From positions 62,001-126,000 of the forward strand of contig KV918952.1 in assembly GCA_002049455.2 (NCBI GenBank): a DNA stretch of 64,000 bases, given 5' to 3'. Positions 1 to 11,346 of the stretch are shown one piece after another. Within the stretch, counting starts at the first letter, position 1; every line of letters begins with the position of its first letter. The notes below the pieces were generated by a model. That model did not search any database. It saw only the letters and a list, made by a program, of their open reading frames with translations, and was not told where the DNA came from. The stretch comes from Porphyra umbilicalis (taxonomy: Eukaryota > Rhodophyta > Bangiophyceae > Bangiales > Bangiaceae). The position numbers and the translations under genes were made by a program.

Positions 1-43
1 TGGACGCCCCTCGACCCGTTTTCCTCCCCCTCGCCCCCCAACC

Positions 44-445
44 ATGGCCGCCTTTGTCGCTGGCTGCTTCCCCGCCGTGGGGGTGACGACCCAGGTGGCC
101 GCCCTTGCGGGCGCCCGCCGCCGCCGCCCGACCACCGCCGCGGCCGCGGCCGCCGCCCCCGCCCGCCGCGTCGCGCTCCCGGAGATGGGCGGTGGGGATC
201 CGACGGGCGACAGCACGGGCGCGCCCGGCGTTGTCGATTATGACGCCAAGGATACGTCCGTACTCGAGGATGAGATGCGCGACGCGACGGGCGTCGACGC
301 GGACGGGTCGGCCGCCGAGACGGGGGGGGTCCCCGACCGCTCCCCTCCGCCCGCTGCCGAGGGCAAGGACACGGACGTGGTGGCGTACGGTGGTGATGAG
401 AGTGTGCTCAAGGCCGAGTCCAAGGAGACGACCGGCTCCGAGTGA
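44..445 (+). CDS. small acidic protein with possible plastid transit peptide, unknown function
   Basis: Encodes 133 residues from an ATG in an ACCATGG context directly after a C-rich leader, the start pattern shared by other host genes here. The N-terminus (MAAFVAGCFP) carries a Phe close to the start, followed by an Arg cluster and an Ala run (residues about 24-42). That resembles plastid transit peptides of red algae and glaucophytes, in which an N-terminal Phe is common. The rest is acidic and low in hydrophobic residues, rich in Asp, Glu, Gly and Thr, with no membrane segment or recognised domain. The stop TGA overlaps a perfect donor-like GTGAGT, so the reading could instead continue through a spliced exon. 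The function is not recognised. The plastid location is inference from the N-terminus only. Confidence 0.5.
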   Translation: MAAFVAGCFPAVGVTTQVAALAGARRRRPTTAAAAAAAPARRVALPEMGGGDPTGDSTGAPGVVDYDAKDTSVLEDEMRDATGVDADGSAAETGGVPDRSPPPAAEGKDTDVVAYGGDESVLKAESKETTGSE

Positions 446-2470
446 GTGGGGGGGGGGGGGGGCGGCCGGGCGGTGGGTGGGGTAGGGAGTGGTCGGCGCT
501 GGTGGCGAATGACCACAAGAGGTTCAGGCGACCTCCCCGCTCTCATCTTTCCCACGTGTTTCGCGCCGCCGCTCAGGTCCCCATGCGACCGGTTTGGCGT
601 GAGGGCGCAACCGAATGGGGCCCCGCATGCCGTCGTCTGGGTGCGAAAAGGCCAAAACCAGCTACCTGTGTTCCCTGATCAGTCTCTTGGCTCGACTGCC
701 ACCCCCACCGATACCGCCCTCTGGGTGCCTGCCGCCAAGGCGTCGCCCGCGTCACCCGCGCCGCGCTCGACGCAGCGCTGCGGCGCTCCCCCCACGTCCG
801 CGCGGGCGGCCGGGCGGTGAGCAGATATCCGATGACCACCAACCAGACCACGTCAGACCTTTTTTTGCTCTTGAAAAGCTCCATCAAGATTGGGAAACAG
901 TCTCACATATTTGATAAACACTGGGGACAACCTGCGGACTGTCCGGCTGATCAAGTCCGAACATCAAAGTGGGCCTGAATGTATCAAGTACGACGGCCGA
1001 AGCACCCCGAGATACGGTTCTTGCGTGATTCATCGGCACCCGCTGTCCTCCACTGTCCTGAATAGTACACCATATGCGGGAACCTCGTGAGCGCGTCCAG
1101 CACGGCCGCTCACAAGATGAGCAGGCACTCGGCACGCGCCGAAGTGTCAGAGCAAGTCTAGCCGTGCGCCATTGCGCTATCGCCATCTCGCCATATGTTT
1201 TGGCTGTAGCACGGCGCACCGATAGACTTGGTCTCAGGGTGCGGCGCTCCCCCCCCCACGCCATCCCACAGCGTCTGTCATCCACACACGCCGCTCGCGT
1301 CGCACGCAATGCGGCGGCGGCCGCGCAGCCGACGACGCGGCGTGTCTGGGAGCTCGCTTCAGCCACACCAGCGTCGCACCACGAGCCCCGCCCGCAGCTG
1401 GCGCGGTCCTCGCATCCGGCACCCGGTCGTTTTGTGGCGGTGCGGAACGATTCGGGGCCAAGACACTCCCCAGCAATGGGCTCCGCCGTCGGCGGATTGC
1501 ACGTCGCCGGCCACGTCAGCGGGCAATCTCCATTGCGCCGCCGGAGGTTGGCCGAGAGGCCGTCTCCGCCCCCCACGGTGCTCCGCTGTGGGGAAGACTC
1601 TAAAAAAGACTACAGTGGGTGCTGGGGTGGGCCACGCCCATGGCGGCCATCTCGTCCGTGATCCGGACCGCCGCCCACACGTTGATGGGTTGGTCCCGGG
1701 CCGGAGGGCAACGTGATTAGTTGGCACTCACACGCCCCTGCACGCCTTCCCGCCAGAGGTGAGTCCCGACCCACCGACCCGCCTTCAGCTCACGTCGGAG
1801 GCACCCACGCTGGTTCGGCGTCTCCCCCCCTCTGCTCCCGTCGCCTTCCATCCTCTCGTAGCTCCAGTTGCAAATTTTGCACCAGCTGTTAGGTGCGGCG
1901 CGACCGGCAACGGCCCTGCGGCGTGCTGATCCGGCAGCCGTGAGGGAGGTGGGTGGAGGGACTCGGCGGGCGCCCTCCAAGGCGCCCCAGGCGGTGCCGA
2001 CAGAGCAGCGACCGGCCCGAGGACCGGGGAACGTGAGGACGGCCGTCGCAGCGGCGCTTGGTCCTTGGCGCCCGCGTCGGCCCGCGCCCCCGGCGGCGCG
2101 CAAACGTGCTTGACCCGCCCCTGACTCAGACAGCCGCACGGGGGCCTGTCAGCGACCACGGCGGGTCTGACGCGCCGCCGGCTCGCGCCGGCGGGCAGCC
2201 GCGCGACGGCCGCCGGCGGCGGCGGCCGCGCGTGTCGGCAAGCTGGCCCACCCGCAATGGCCCGTCTGGGGCCCCCCGCGCGCCCGCCCGTCGGCGCGTC
2301 GGCGGGGCCCACTTAAGGGTGGCCGGTGGCGCCCGGCGGCAATCCCGGCTGCCGTCGCAACCGCAGCAAGCCTGACCTGGCGACGCACAACTCGTGCCGC
2401 CCTCCTCCCCTTCACCGTCGTCGTGACCCTTCCCCCTCGCTCCTCGATTCCCCTTTCCCCCTCCGCCACC
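446..2470. other. intergenic spacer
   Basis: No convincing gene is visible. It opens with a run of about a dozen G just after the upstream stop codon. The overlapping open frames on both strands are Arg- and Pro-rich, as expected by chance at this GC content. The last 60 bases before 2471 are a pyrimidine-rich leader ending in CCGCCACC, probably the 5' untranslated region of the CHRD gene. Confidence 0.5.
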
Positions 2471-3721
2471 ATGAGGTTCTTTGCGGCTGCCGCGCTCGCC
2501 GCGCTCGCCGCCGTCGCGGCCGCGGCTACGCCCGCAGCGGGCGCGCACGCCAACTACTTTATCGGCTTCATGTCGGGCCACCAACAAGTCCCCCCCGCCG
2601 CGTCGATGGGTAGGGGTCGGGTGTATGGGTTCCTCAACGGCCACACGCTCTCCCTCAAGTACTCCTTTTTCGGCCTGTCGACGCCCATCAACACGTCGAT
2701 TGGGGTGCACATCCACGAGGGGCTCGCCGGCGCCAATGGGCCCGTCATCTTCCCACTCGACACCAAGTTCTCTAACGGCCGCCGGGCGGGCGTTGGCCAA
2801 GCGCAGCTGCAGCTTTCGAGTGAGCAAGCGGCGGCGCTCGAGGCGCGCGGCCTCTACTTCAATTTGCACACGAATGAGTTTGCGGCGGGCGAGCTCCGCG
2901 CGCAGCTCGTGCCCAACGTCAGGGGCGCGCGGCTGCTCTCTGCGTCGCTTTTAACGGCGGCAACCAACCCAGAGGTGGAGGACACGGGCGCCCTTGGCGG
3001 CGTCGTCCTTGAGATTATGCCGTCGGGCTCCCTCGTCGTGTCGGGCTCGTTTGAGATGCTGTCGACGCCGCTGGCAGTGGACATTGCCATGGGCGCCCAC
3101 CTACACATGGGCATTACGGGCACCAATGGGGACGTGATCATTCCGCTCGTCACGACGCTCGCGGCCGACATGAAGAGCGGCAAGTTCCTCGCTGCCAACA
3201 ACACCTACACCCCCGACGCGTCCTTTCTCCAAGCCCTCAGGGACCGCGAGGTGTACGTCAATGTGCACAGCACCAAGTTCCCGTCGGGCGAAATCCGCGG
3301 CCAGGTGCTGTCGGCCGCCTCGTCGGCCGCCTTTTACACCAACCTCGTCGGCGCGGAGGAGGTGCCCGACCCGGTCATGACCAACGCGACGGGCGCCGTG
3401 TCGATTGAGTTTTTCACGCCCAACATTGTCGCCGTGACGGGCTCTTTTGCGGGCCTGTCGTCGGCGCTCGCCACCGAGATTGCCATGGGCGCCCATCTGC
3501 ACAGGGGCGCAAGGGGCGCCAACGGGCCCGTCTACCAGCCGCTCAAAGCAACGACGTCGGCCGATGGCCGGTCGGGCCGCTTCCTGCTGGCAAACAACCA
3601 GTACAACATTGCCAATTCCAGCGACGTGGCGTCGCTCTTTGCGGGCAACACGTATGTGAACATCCACTCGGCCAACTTTATGGGCGGCGAGATCCGCGGC
3701 CAGGTTGAGCTGACCGTCTAG
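2471..3721 (+). CDS. secreted protein with three CHRD domains
   Basis: Encodes 416 residues without introns. I chose the ATG at 2471 because it sits in GCCACCATGA and begins a clean signal peptide (MRFF followed by an Ala/Leu core, cleaved near residue 24). Three CHRD (chordin-type beta-sandwich) domains follow in tandem, at about residues 26-150, 155-285 and 293-416. Each contains the family's His-rich strand (GVHIHEG, GAHLHMG, GAHLHRG), a GxNGxV/I segment, and a closing NxHxxxFxxGExRxQ motif. CHRD domains occur in secreted or surface proteins and in bacterial and algal extracellular proteins. Their ligand is often unknown. The protein is probably extracellular or in the cell wall. Domains 2 and 3 are more like each other than like domain 1, suggesting internal duplication. 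The stop is TAG. Confidence 0.88.
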   Translation: MRFFAAAALAALAAVAAAATPAAGAHANYFIGFMSGHQQVPPAASMGRGRVYGFLNGHTLSLKYSFFGLSTPINTSIGVHIHEGLAGANGPVIFPLDTKFSNGRRAGVGQAQLQLSSEQAAALEARGLYFNLHTNEFAAGELRAQLVPNVRGARLLSASLLTAATNPEVEDTGALGGVVLEIMPSGSLVVSGSFEMLSTPLAVDIAMGAHLHMGITGTNGDVIIPLVTTLAADMKSGKFLAANNTYTPDASFLQALRDREVYVNVHSTKFPSGEIRGQVLSAASSAAFYTNLVGAEEVPDPVMTNATGAVSIEFFTPNIVAVTGSFAGLSSALATEIAMGAHLHRGARGANGPVYQPLKATTSADGRSGRFLLANNQYNIANSSDVASLFAGNTYVNIHSANFMGGEIRGQVELTV

Positions 3722-5378
3722 GCCGGCGTGCGTGCGTGTCTTGTATAGCTTGACTTTTTTCCTACAAAACCAACCCCTCTCTTCGTCAACCACAGTTACC
3801 CATGTTCGCTGATGGGACGCGGGCAGCCGCATGGGGCACACGCGGTGGAAAGCAGGCATATGCCTATGTGTACAGCATAGAATGAGCGAGATGCTGTGGC
3901 ACATGGCTTGTATATCGCTTCATCGCCAGAGTTGTCGCGCCCACCAGTCCTGCACAGCCCCTGCCTGCTGCTGGCCGCGCACCTCTGGGCGCCACTCGCC
4001 TCGCCCATCACTCCCACTCCGGCGCTCGACTGCGCCCCTGCCCACCCGTCCGGGCGGGCGGCGCGGCACCCACCCGTCCGGGCGGGCGGCGTGGCGGCGC
4101 TCGCCCCCGCTCGTCCGCCCCCCCCGCTCGCACCGCCGCGTTGCAGGTAGGTAAGGTAGGTATGGGGCCGACCGACGCGGCCGCCACGGGGGCCCCACAG
4201 CCCCGCGGCCGTCCAAAGGGCAGGCATAGCGTCGGCGGCGTGGAGTGTTAAGAGCGCAGCAGCAGATGGCGCGTCGGCACGCACGCGGCAGGAGTAGGGT
4301 TGGGGGGCACCCCCCCGGAAAGCGCGGCTGGTCAAAGAGTGGTGGGGAAGCCAGAAGGCAGACGCAGGCGTGCCTGAGTCTGCGGCAGATGCAGGCCTGC
4401 GCCTGCCGCCCCGTTCCCCCGCCATTGCAGGATACAGGAGGCCAGCAACACACACGTGAAGTCGACTTTTTGGAGCAACTCCATGCTCTGAAGAGCAGCA
4501 CCGACACCAGGTTCCACGTGTTTGATGCAATCCCCAGAAGGGCAGGATCAGATGGACCTGTTTGCACATGTGGCTCGCCATGCAATAGCATATTCATACT
4601 AACATGATTTGATACTTCTGCATTCCAAAGTCATGTGAATGATCGCCTCAACGGATAAGAGGTGTTCTTCAGTTCTCCTGTGACTGATGGCTTGCGACAG
4701 GGATCTCCATCATTGCGTCACGCACGTGCAGGAAGGTCCAAGGCTGAGGGCCCTCGAGGGCCCTCCTGACGTGACAGGGCTGGTCTGTCAAGCTCTAAGA
4801 ACTTGTAGCCCCCCCTCCTGGCGCTGCCATGCCGAAAGTAGCGAAAACGTCCAGAATGTGACCATGGTCGGAAGTTGAGCCATGTAGACAAACTCAGCTG
4901 CATTCGCGAGATCTCGATGCGAGCGTCTACTGTGATGAACAAAACTGCGAAATGTGTAGCCGGTCATACAGTGACGATTCTATTCTAGGGAGCCACACAT
5001 GTGCTGAAGGATTCTTGTTGGAACCGACGCGAGCCCCATTGCGTGACCTCCTGCTCTTCCACGCCCCTTCGGCACGGTTGTGCAGGCACCAGCGCCAGCT
5101 GACGCGGGCGGTGCGCGGAGCTCGCTGCGGTAAGAGGACCCAGTGGGATGTCAGATGGTGGCCCGACCTCCCTTCCCTTCTTCTACCCTTCTCCCCCCCC
5201 CACCCGTCGGCGCCTCCCTTCTCCCCCATCTACCCGTCGACGCCTCCCTTCTCTGTTGACCCGCCGTCACGCCAAGCACCCGCTCTCGCCGCCGACCCTC
5301 GGTCCGTCGCTGCTGCCTCCCCCCGCGTCTCACTCCCCCTGACCCCACTCCCGTCGACTGCCCCCCCCCCCCCCACCA
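3722..5378. other. intergenic spacer with a small direct repeat
   Basis: No gene is supported. Long minus-strand open frames around 3,800-4,600 overlap each other in different frames and look like chance products of GC content. A 23-bp sequence beginning CCCACCCGTCCGGGCGGGCG is repeated at 4041 and 4069 (period 28). The last 250 bases are a C/T-rich leader ending in a C run and ACCATGG, the start of the CBS-domain gene. Confidence 0.45.
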
Positions 5379-6490
5379 TGGCCGCCCCCGACGGCGCAGA
5401 GGAGCTCGTCGCCCTTCTCCGCACCACCCCCGCCGCGTCGGTGCCGCCAGCGAGCCGCGCCCTCATCCGCGCCGACGATGGGGAGCCCGTTGGCCGGGCG
5501 CTCGGCGCCCTCGCGGCCGCCCGCGTCCTCTCCTGCCCCGTCTACAGCCGCTCGGCGCGGCGCTACACCGCCCTCCTCGACGCCATGGACGTGGCCGTCG
5601 CCGTCCTCGGCGCGCCCGCCGGCGACGGGGAGCGCCCGGCGGCCCTGTCGGCGGTGCTCAAACGCCCCGCGGGGGCGGTTGCCAACACGTCGGGCGCCAA
5701 TGCGTTTGTCGGCCTCGACGCGACGGCGCCGCTCGCCGTCGCCGTGTCGGTCATGGCGGGGCCGGGGGCGTACCGGCTTGCGCTCGTCGAGCCGGGGGGG
5801 GGGGGCTCGTCGACCTCCTCACCCAATCGGCGGTCGTTGCGTCGCTGGCGGGGCGGGGCGTGTTTTGGGCGCCCCCGCTGGAGCGGATGAACGTGGCGGC
5901 CGTCGCGTCGGCGTGGGGGGGGGGGAGGAGGAGAGGGGGGGGGCGGGGGGGGCACCGCGTGCGCCGGTGGTGAGCATCACGGCAGCGGCGGGCGTGACGC
6001 TGCGCGACGCGCTGACGCTGCTGGTGCGCGGCGCGGCGCCGACGCTCGCAGTCGTCAATGGCGGCGGCGCGCTCGTCGGCAAGCTGTCCCCCGCCGACGT
6101 GCGGGCGCTGCTCGGCGGGGTGGTGGCGGCGGCTGCCGCCGGCGACGGCGCCGCCGTCGACGCGGCGCTCGACGCGGCGCTCGCCGTCGGGTTGGGCGAC
6201 TGGCTCACCGGCCAAGGCGTGACGACGACCGCCCGCTCGTCGGCTCCTGCGGCGGGCGCGCCACCGCCCGCCGCCGACGGGGCGGTGCTCAAGGCGCTGC
6301 CGGCAGGCGTGTCGGTGGCCGCCAACGCGCTCACCGTGGCGCCGTCAACGCGGCTCGCCGCGCTCGTCGACGCGCTCGTGGCGACGGGCCAGCACCACGC
6401 GTTTGTGCTGGCGGAGGAGGGGGGGGGGTTGCCCGCGTCGTGTCGCTGACCGACCTGCTCGCGACCGTGGCGGCGGCGGCGGGCTTGTGA
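5379..6490 (+). pseudogene. CBS-domain (AMPK-gamma/SNF4-like) protein, frame broken at poly-G runs
   Basis: The start ATG lies in ACCATGG after a C run. The reading begins MAAPDGAEELVALLR and has the alternating helix/strand pattern of CBS modules: 'LSCPVYS..YTALLDAMDVAVAVL' early, 'LVDLLTQS' in the middle, 'PTLAVVN..LVGKLSPADVRALL' and a final 'ARVVSLTDLLATV' just before the TGA at 6488. Four CBS motifs in pairs would bind adenine nucleotides, as in AMPK gamma subunits or plant CBSX proteins. The frame changes three times, each at a G-rich run: 5794-5805 (12 G), about 5914-5952, and 6419-6428 (10 G). Conserved protein sequence resumes immediately after each run, so either the assembly miscounts G or these are real frameshifts. 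The family assignment is by pattern. I could not align it. Confidence 0.6.
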
Positions 6491-9400
6491 GTAGAGGGAG
6501 GGGAGTGGGTGGTGGGGCGAGTGGGGGGGGTGTCAGCGGGGAGGACTCCGCAGACGACGGACGAGTTTGACCGAGCCGACCAGTACGATACTTCTTCGTG
6601 GGCAGTTGGGCCGTGAGAATGCATCCTGCCTGGGCAGCACCGGGGGAGGCACTAAGCTTGGCAACGTGTTCTTTCCTCCTGCAGTACGCCCGCCCATCCA
6701 CGCGCTGTTCGTCACTGTCTACACATCATATGGGGAAACACGACCGTGGCTTTGTCTTTAGCGCGACGGCTATCCACCCAGACTCGGTTGCGACGGCCAC
6801 ACGTTCCCACACTCTGCTGCTTGTCTGTGGTCAGCATCTGCTGTGCGCACTGGCGTCGACTGCGCGAATGACTCACCACACCGTAACGTTGACCGGCGCC
6901 CTTCGACCACAGCTCGAGCGCCGCCGCTGCTGCAGCGCTTGTCACCAAGTCTGAGGCGATGACACAAGTGGGTGGACCGCCCACGCACCGCGCGCGTCAG
7001 GAGATCCGTGGCGTACCGCACGCGAGTGGCAGCTCCGCAGGCCCTGCGGCGGCCGCCGCTCGCGCGGGAGGAGGGGCCGACGCGGTCGCGTCCAACAGGG
7101 TGACAAGCGTCGGCCGAGACTTGAGGGCGGGACCGTGCCAGCGTGAGCAGAGGCCTGACGCACCCGCCTGTCTGAGAGTGCCCGTTTCTATGCTGCACGT
7201 ACCGGGCACCTGGTTTCCTCACGAGGCATGCACGGCTGTCGCGGGGCACCTCGCAGTGTCAGCGTTTGTTGCTGCACAAGCGACCGACTGGCCTGGCGGT
7301 CCGTCGGCCTCCCACCACTGCCAACCTGGGGAAGACGCGCTGGCCCGCGGGGGCGCTTGCCGCCACACGCCGCGGCGCATCCTCTGGTCAGAGAGGAGGT
7401 GATTGCGCAAGTGTGGGCATACACTTGCCGTGTATGCCCGCCAGTTTCCGCCCGGCTGCCTCGGGCGGCTGACCGTGCGGTCACTACAGTAAGTAATTTA
7501 CCAAAGACGTGCTGACCGTGGCGTTACAAAAAGAAACTGAGGAAAAGAAGCACACATACCGTGGTAGACGACAAGCCGCAGCCGTCACGCCGCGCGCCGG
7601 TTCGCTGACCATTCGCATCTTCTGCGGATCGATTCCACCGTGCCGGCCCGTCGCAGCCGCTCTCGCGACGTGGATGGGTCGATGCGGCCGCCCGCCGTGA
7701 CGGCTGCGTGACTCACCGCCGCCGCCGTGCAGCGAGCTCCGCGTCGCTGCAACGAACCGCCGCTGCTGCTGCCCGCGCCGTGACGAATCCAGCCGGGATT
7801 GAGAGAGCCTCTCGTCTGGGCGCGCAGGCCGACAACGAGGGTCCCCCCGTGATGTCAAATCTATGTCGGGGCAATAAGCCATGTTTGGCCTGTTGATCCC
7901 CTACTATATGAATATCAAAAAGTACTTGAGAGAGTACTGTACGAACATGTTCTCAGCAAAATCGGTTCGAGATTACTTTCAGCGTCATATGGCAGTGTTT
8001 TTTTGTCGCGCTAGACTCACCTCAACTTAAAGAAAGACCTTTCGTCGTTTCTACCGCCTTAGAAAGGCCGGAAATTTGCTCACACGCCAATTGGGAAGGG
8101 CCATAGCGCACTTCAACAAGCGCATGTGGAGGCCAATACAGCCCCAGAGCTACAGCTATGGGATGCCTCATGCGACTGAGAGAAGATCCCGACATCAAGC
8201 CTGGAAAAACATAACATGCGGGATGCTCCTGACCCGGCTAGTTCAAGAAAGACATTGGCGAGAGGTGTGCATTATTGAGCCATCAATGGCTGGTGTCAGA
8301 AGATACCTCGGGCGTTGATGGGTTGCTTGAAGTTGTCTGCCGATTCAGCCCGGGAATCTATCGAAAAATGATATAATATCATCGAATAAGCGAGTGCTGT
8401 CTCAGAACCATCCACGACTTGTGGTTTTCTGCGCCCGACATTGTTGACCAAAGGCTTGTTGCCGGCCATATGGTAAGAAAACGGCTCGCGATGATGCGTG
8501 TTCCAGTGCGCGCACCGTCAGGGTTGGTGTCGGAACAGGTCCGGTGCTCGCATGTCGAATCTACCGGCTCCACTGCCTGGTGGTTCTGGTCTAGCGTCGA
8601 CCGGGGCTCGTCGTTGGCTGGGGACCACGTGTTTGCAGTGTAGTGATTGGGGCGGGCGACGAGGTCGGAACCGCTGTGCGGCCCTCCGTGCACTCAATGG
8701 TTGCTCCGCGCCCGATGACTGGAGCGCACGCAGGGCCGTGGAAAGAACCCCCTGGTGGTGCAGCACAACCAGGCCTCTCAGATTGCAGGACTGCGGGGAG
8801 GCCGCGCGCACCAAAGATGCGCGCGGCTGCGCTGGATGGGGATCGTTGCGCAAGTGGCATGCTCGGCCGAGGGGACAGTCGGATCCCGCGCGAGCGCGGA
8901 GGATCCCGCGCCAGCACGACGGATCCTGGGCGACGTGGTCGCCTGTTCCGTGTCATCGCTACAGGTCATGGCGGTCGTGGGAGGGTGCGCGCCGGCGCAC
9001 AACCTGCGTGCAGCCGGCCGCCTTCTGCGCGAGCAGGACGGTCGGCTACTAGTGATTTGGTTGGGCGGGCGGGCGCGCCGCCAGCGGTCGCGCTCTGGCC
9101 GCGGGGATCCCCCTCGGAGGGAGACCAATAATCCAGACGCCGCTTCCCGTCAGGCCCGTACCCTCTCTCAAACGGGTGCGAGCCGGCAGCTGCCGTCGAG
9201 CGCGGGTCGGGGTCGCGGCGACCGAGATTGTATCCCGCTGGCTTTTCCTCTCAGCGGCGCCCCTCGTCTGTCCCCGCTGTGCCAGCGTCGCTGCAGGGGA
9301 GATAGTCCCGTTGCTGAGCGTCTGCGCTCCCGAGCCCGCGTCTCCCTCCTCCCGACTCCCTCCGTCATATGCTCCAACGTCCAGCGGATCCTCTCTCGCC

Positions 9401-9513
9401 ATCAACCTCCCCAATTCCCACCCGCTGCCTCCTTGCGTCAACTGTGTGCCGACCCCCCATCGCCGCTCTCCGCCGAGAGTTGGTGTGGCGTCGACCTCGT
9501 CGGGGCGGCGGCC
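6491..9513. other. intergenic spacer, no supported gene
   Basis: Only short or mutually overlapping open frames without coding character are present. The interval 7,890-8,420 is noticeably richer in A/T than its surroundings and may contain old insertions, but I found no terminal repeats. The final few hundred bases are a pyrimidine-rich leader of the bHLH-like gene. Confidence 0.4.
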
Positions 9514-11346
9514 ATGGCGCGGCACACCCCGCCTGTGCCGTGCCCGGAGCGTTCAACGCCGCCTCCCCTCCCTCCGCACGGTTTGTCGTCTGCCAACGAT
9601 TGGTGGACGCTTCCACCGCCTGTCCCGCCGCCGCCGCACGATGGCGGGGGCCTCTTGCTGTTGGGCGACTGGTTGGGCGCGACCGTGCCGTCGCTGCCGG
9701 CCGTCGACGTGGGCAACGGCGCCGCCACCTCCAATGCCGGTGGCTGGCCGACCGACCTCCTCGGTGGGCCACCAGGCCCGACACCCTCGGCGCCGCCAGC
9801 TGGCGGGCGAGTCCCCGCAACCAACCTCGGGATGCCAGGGGTGGTGGCGCCGCACTTCTCCCCTGTGAGCGTAGCGCCGTTTGACCCGCCGCCGCCGGCG
9901 GCCGACACGCTCGACGTGACGTCGCGGCGCGGCGGTGCGGGGGTACCCGGCGGCCCTCCGCGGGCGCCCCCGCTACGACCTGCCGCCTGGGCAGCCGCCC
10001 CCGCGACCGCCGGCGGCTGCGGCGGCGCCGCGCCGGGCCCGTCGAGCGGCGGGCGACCGCCGCCGCTGCCGCCCCCGCCCAATGTGTGGCGCTCCCCACC
10101 CACCAACGGCGGGGCGGTCATGAACACGGTCACAGACGCTGCTGCTGGCGGGCGGCCGCCACCACCGCCGGCGGGCGCGGCGCGGCCGACGACGGGCACG
10201 GCCCGCCGCCGGAGGCCGGCTCCCGCCGCAGCCCGTGGCGGCGGCCGCGGCGGCGGCCGCGGCAGCAGCGGCGGTGGCAGCGAACGCCCGGCCAAGGCCG
10301 CCCGCGGCCACGCGGCAATGGCCGCCGGCACGACCTCTACTTGCGGAACGTCCCCCCCCCCCCCTATCACGGGCCATGGCGACGACGGCGACGGCGACGG
10401 CGCCGACAACGACGGCGGGGCGGGCGCCCCCGAGCGAACCGTCGCTGCCGCCGCCGGCGGGCGCGCCCGCCCCAAATCCGACGCGAGCACCTACACGGCC
10501 GCCTGCCGCGCGCGCCTCGCCGACCGCTTTGCGGCGCTGCGGGCGGCGCTCCCCGCCGAGGCCGTAGGCGGCGTCACGCACAAGGCGGCGCTGCTGGGCG
10601 TGGCGGCAACGTGCTTGCGGCGGCTGCTCGCCGACACGGCGGGCCTCCAAGTCGCCCTCACCGTCTCGTCGGCGGCCGCGCTCGACGCGTGGGTGGCCGC
10701 CGTCGTCGACGAGGCGCCGACGGTGGCCGACGCCATGGAGGGGGGGATGCACCTCTTTTGTGAGCGCACGGGGTGGGCGTACGCAGAGTTTTGGGAGGTG
10801 TCGGATGAGGGGGGGGGGGGGGCGCTCCTCCGCTTTGCGCGCAGCACCGTCGGGTCGGGCACGCCGCCGCCCGGCGCGCGACGGCGGCCACGCTTGCCCG
10901 CGTCGTTTGTAACACCCCCCCCGCCGCCGCCAGACGAGGTGGCGGCACCGCCCAGCGGCGCCCCCCCCCCCCCCGCGTCGGCAGCCGCCCTGGCGGCCTT
11001 TGCCACCTCCTCCGCGCCCTACACCTTTCCCCCACACGTCGGCGTGCCCGGCCGCGTCTACGCCTCCCTCCGCCCCGAGTGGCAGGTGGCGCTGCCGGCA
11101 GCGTCGACGACCACCTACGTGCGCGCGCGGCTCGCCGCCGCCGCGGGCGTGCGCGTGTGTTTGGCCGTGCCACTAACGGTCGGGGGGTGGTGGCGGGCGT
11201 GGCCGCGTTTTACGACACGGCCGACCGGCCGTACGAGGCGGGCACGGCCGAGTTGGCCGCCCGCATTGCGGGCGAGTTGGGGAATGCGTACGGGGTGCGC
11301 GCGCAGGAGCGGGGGGTGCGCGTGGTGGGGGGGGGGGAGTCGGGTA
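9514..11346 (+). CDS. bHLH-like protein with C-terminal GAF-type domain; one apparent frameshift
   Basis: The start ATG at 9514 lies in GCGGCCATGGCG. About 320 residues of Pro/Gly/Ala-rich disordered sequence come first. A helix-loop-helix follows at about residues 321-376 ('ACRARLADRFAALRAALP' then 'THKAALLGVAATCLRRLLAD'). The basic part is weak and lacks the usual His-Glu-Arg, so DNA binding is uncertain. From about residue 389 a GAF or bHLH-MYC_N type fold follows: 'HLFCERTGWAYAEFW', then 'GVPGRVYASLRPEWQ', then 'VCLAVPLT'. At 11182-11187 (six G) the frame shifts by one base, and the fold continues as 'GVVAGVAAFYDTADRPYE' in the next frame. The true end is uncertain. A TAG near 11346 lies two frames on, after another G run. 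It is probably a nuclear regulator. It is a single long exon. Confidence 0.6.

Noticed and set aside
3796..4597. Two overlapping minus-strand open frames of 225-261 codons
   Set aside because: They overlap in different frames, lack domain motifs and have composition expected by chance at this GC content.
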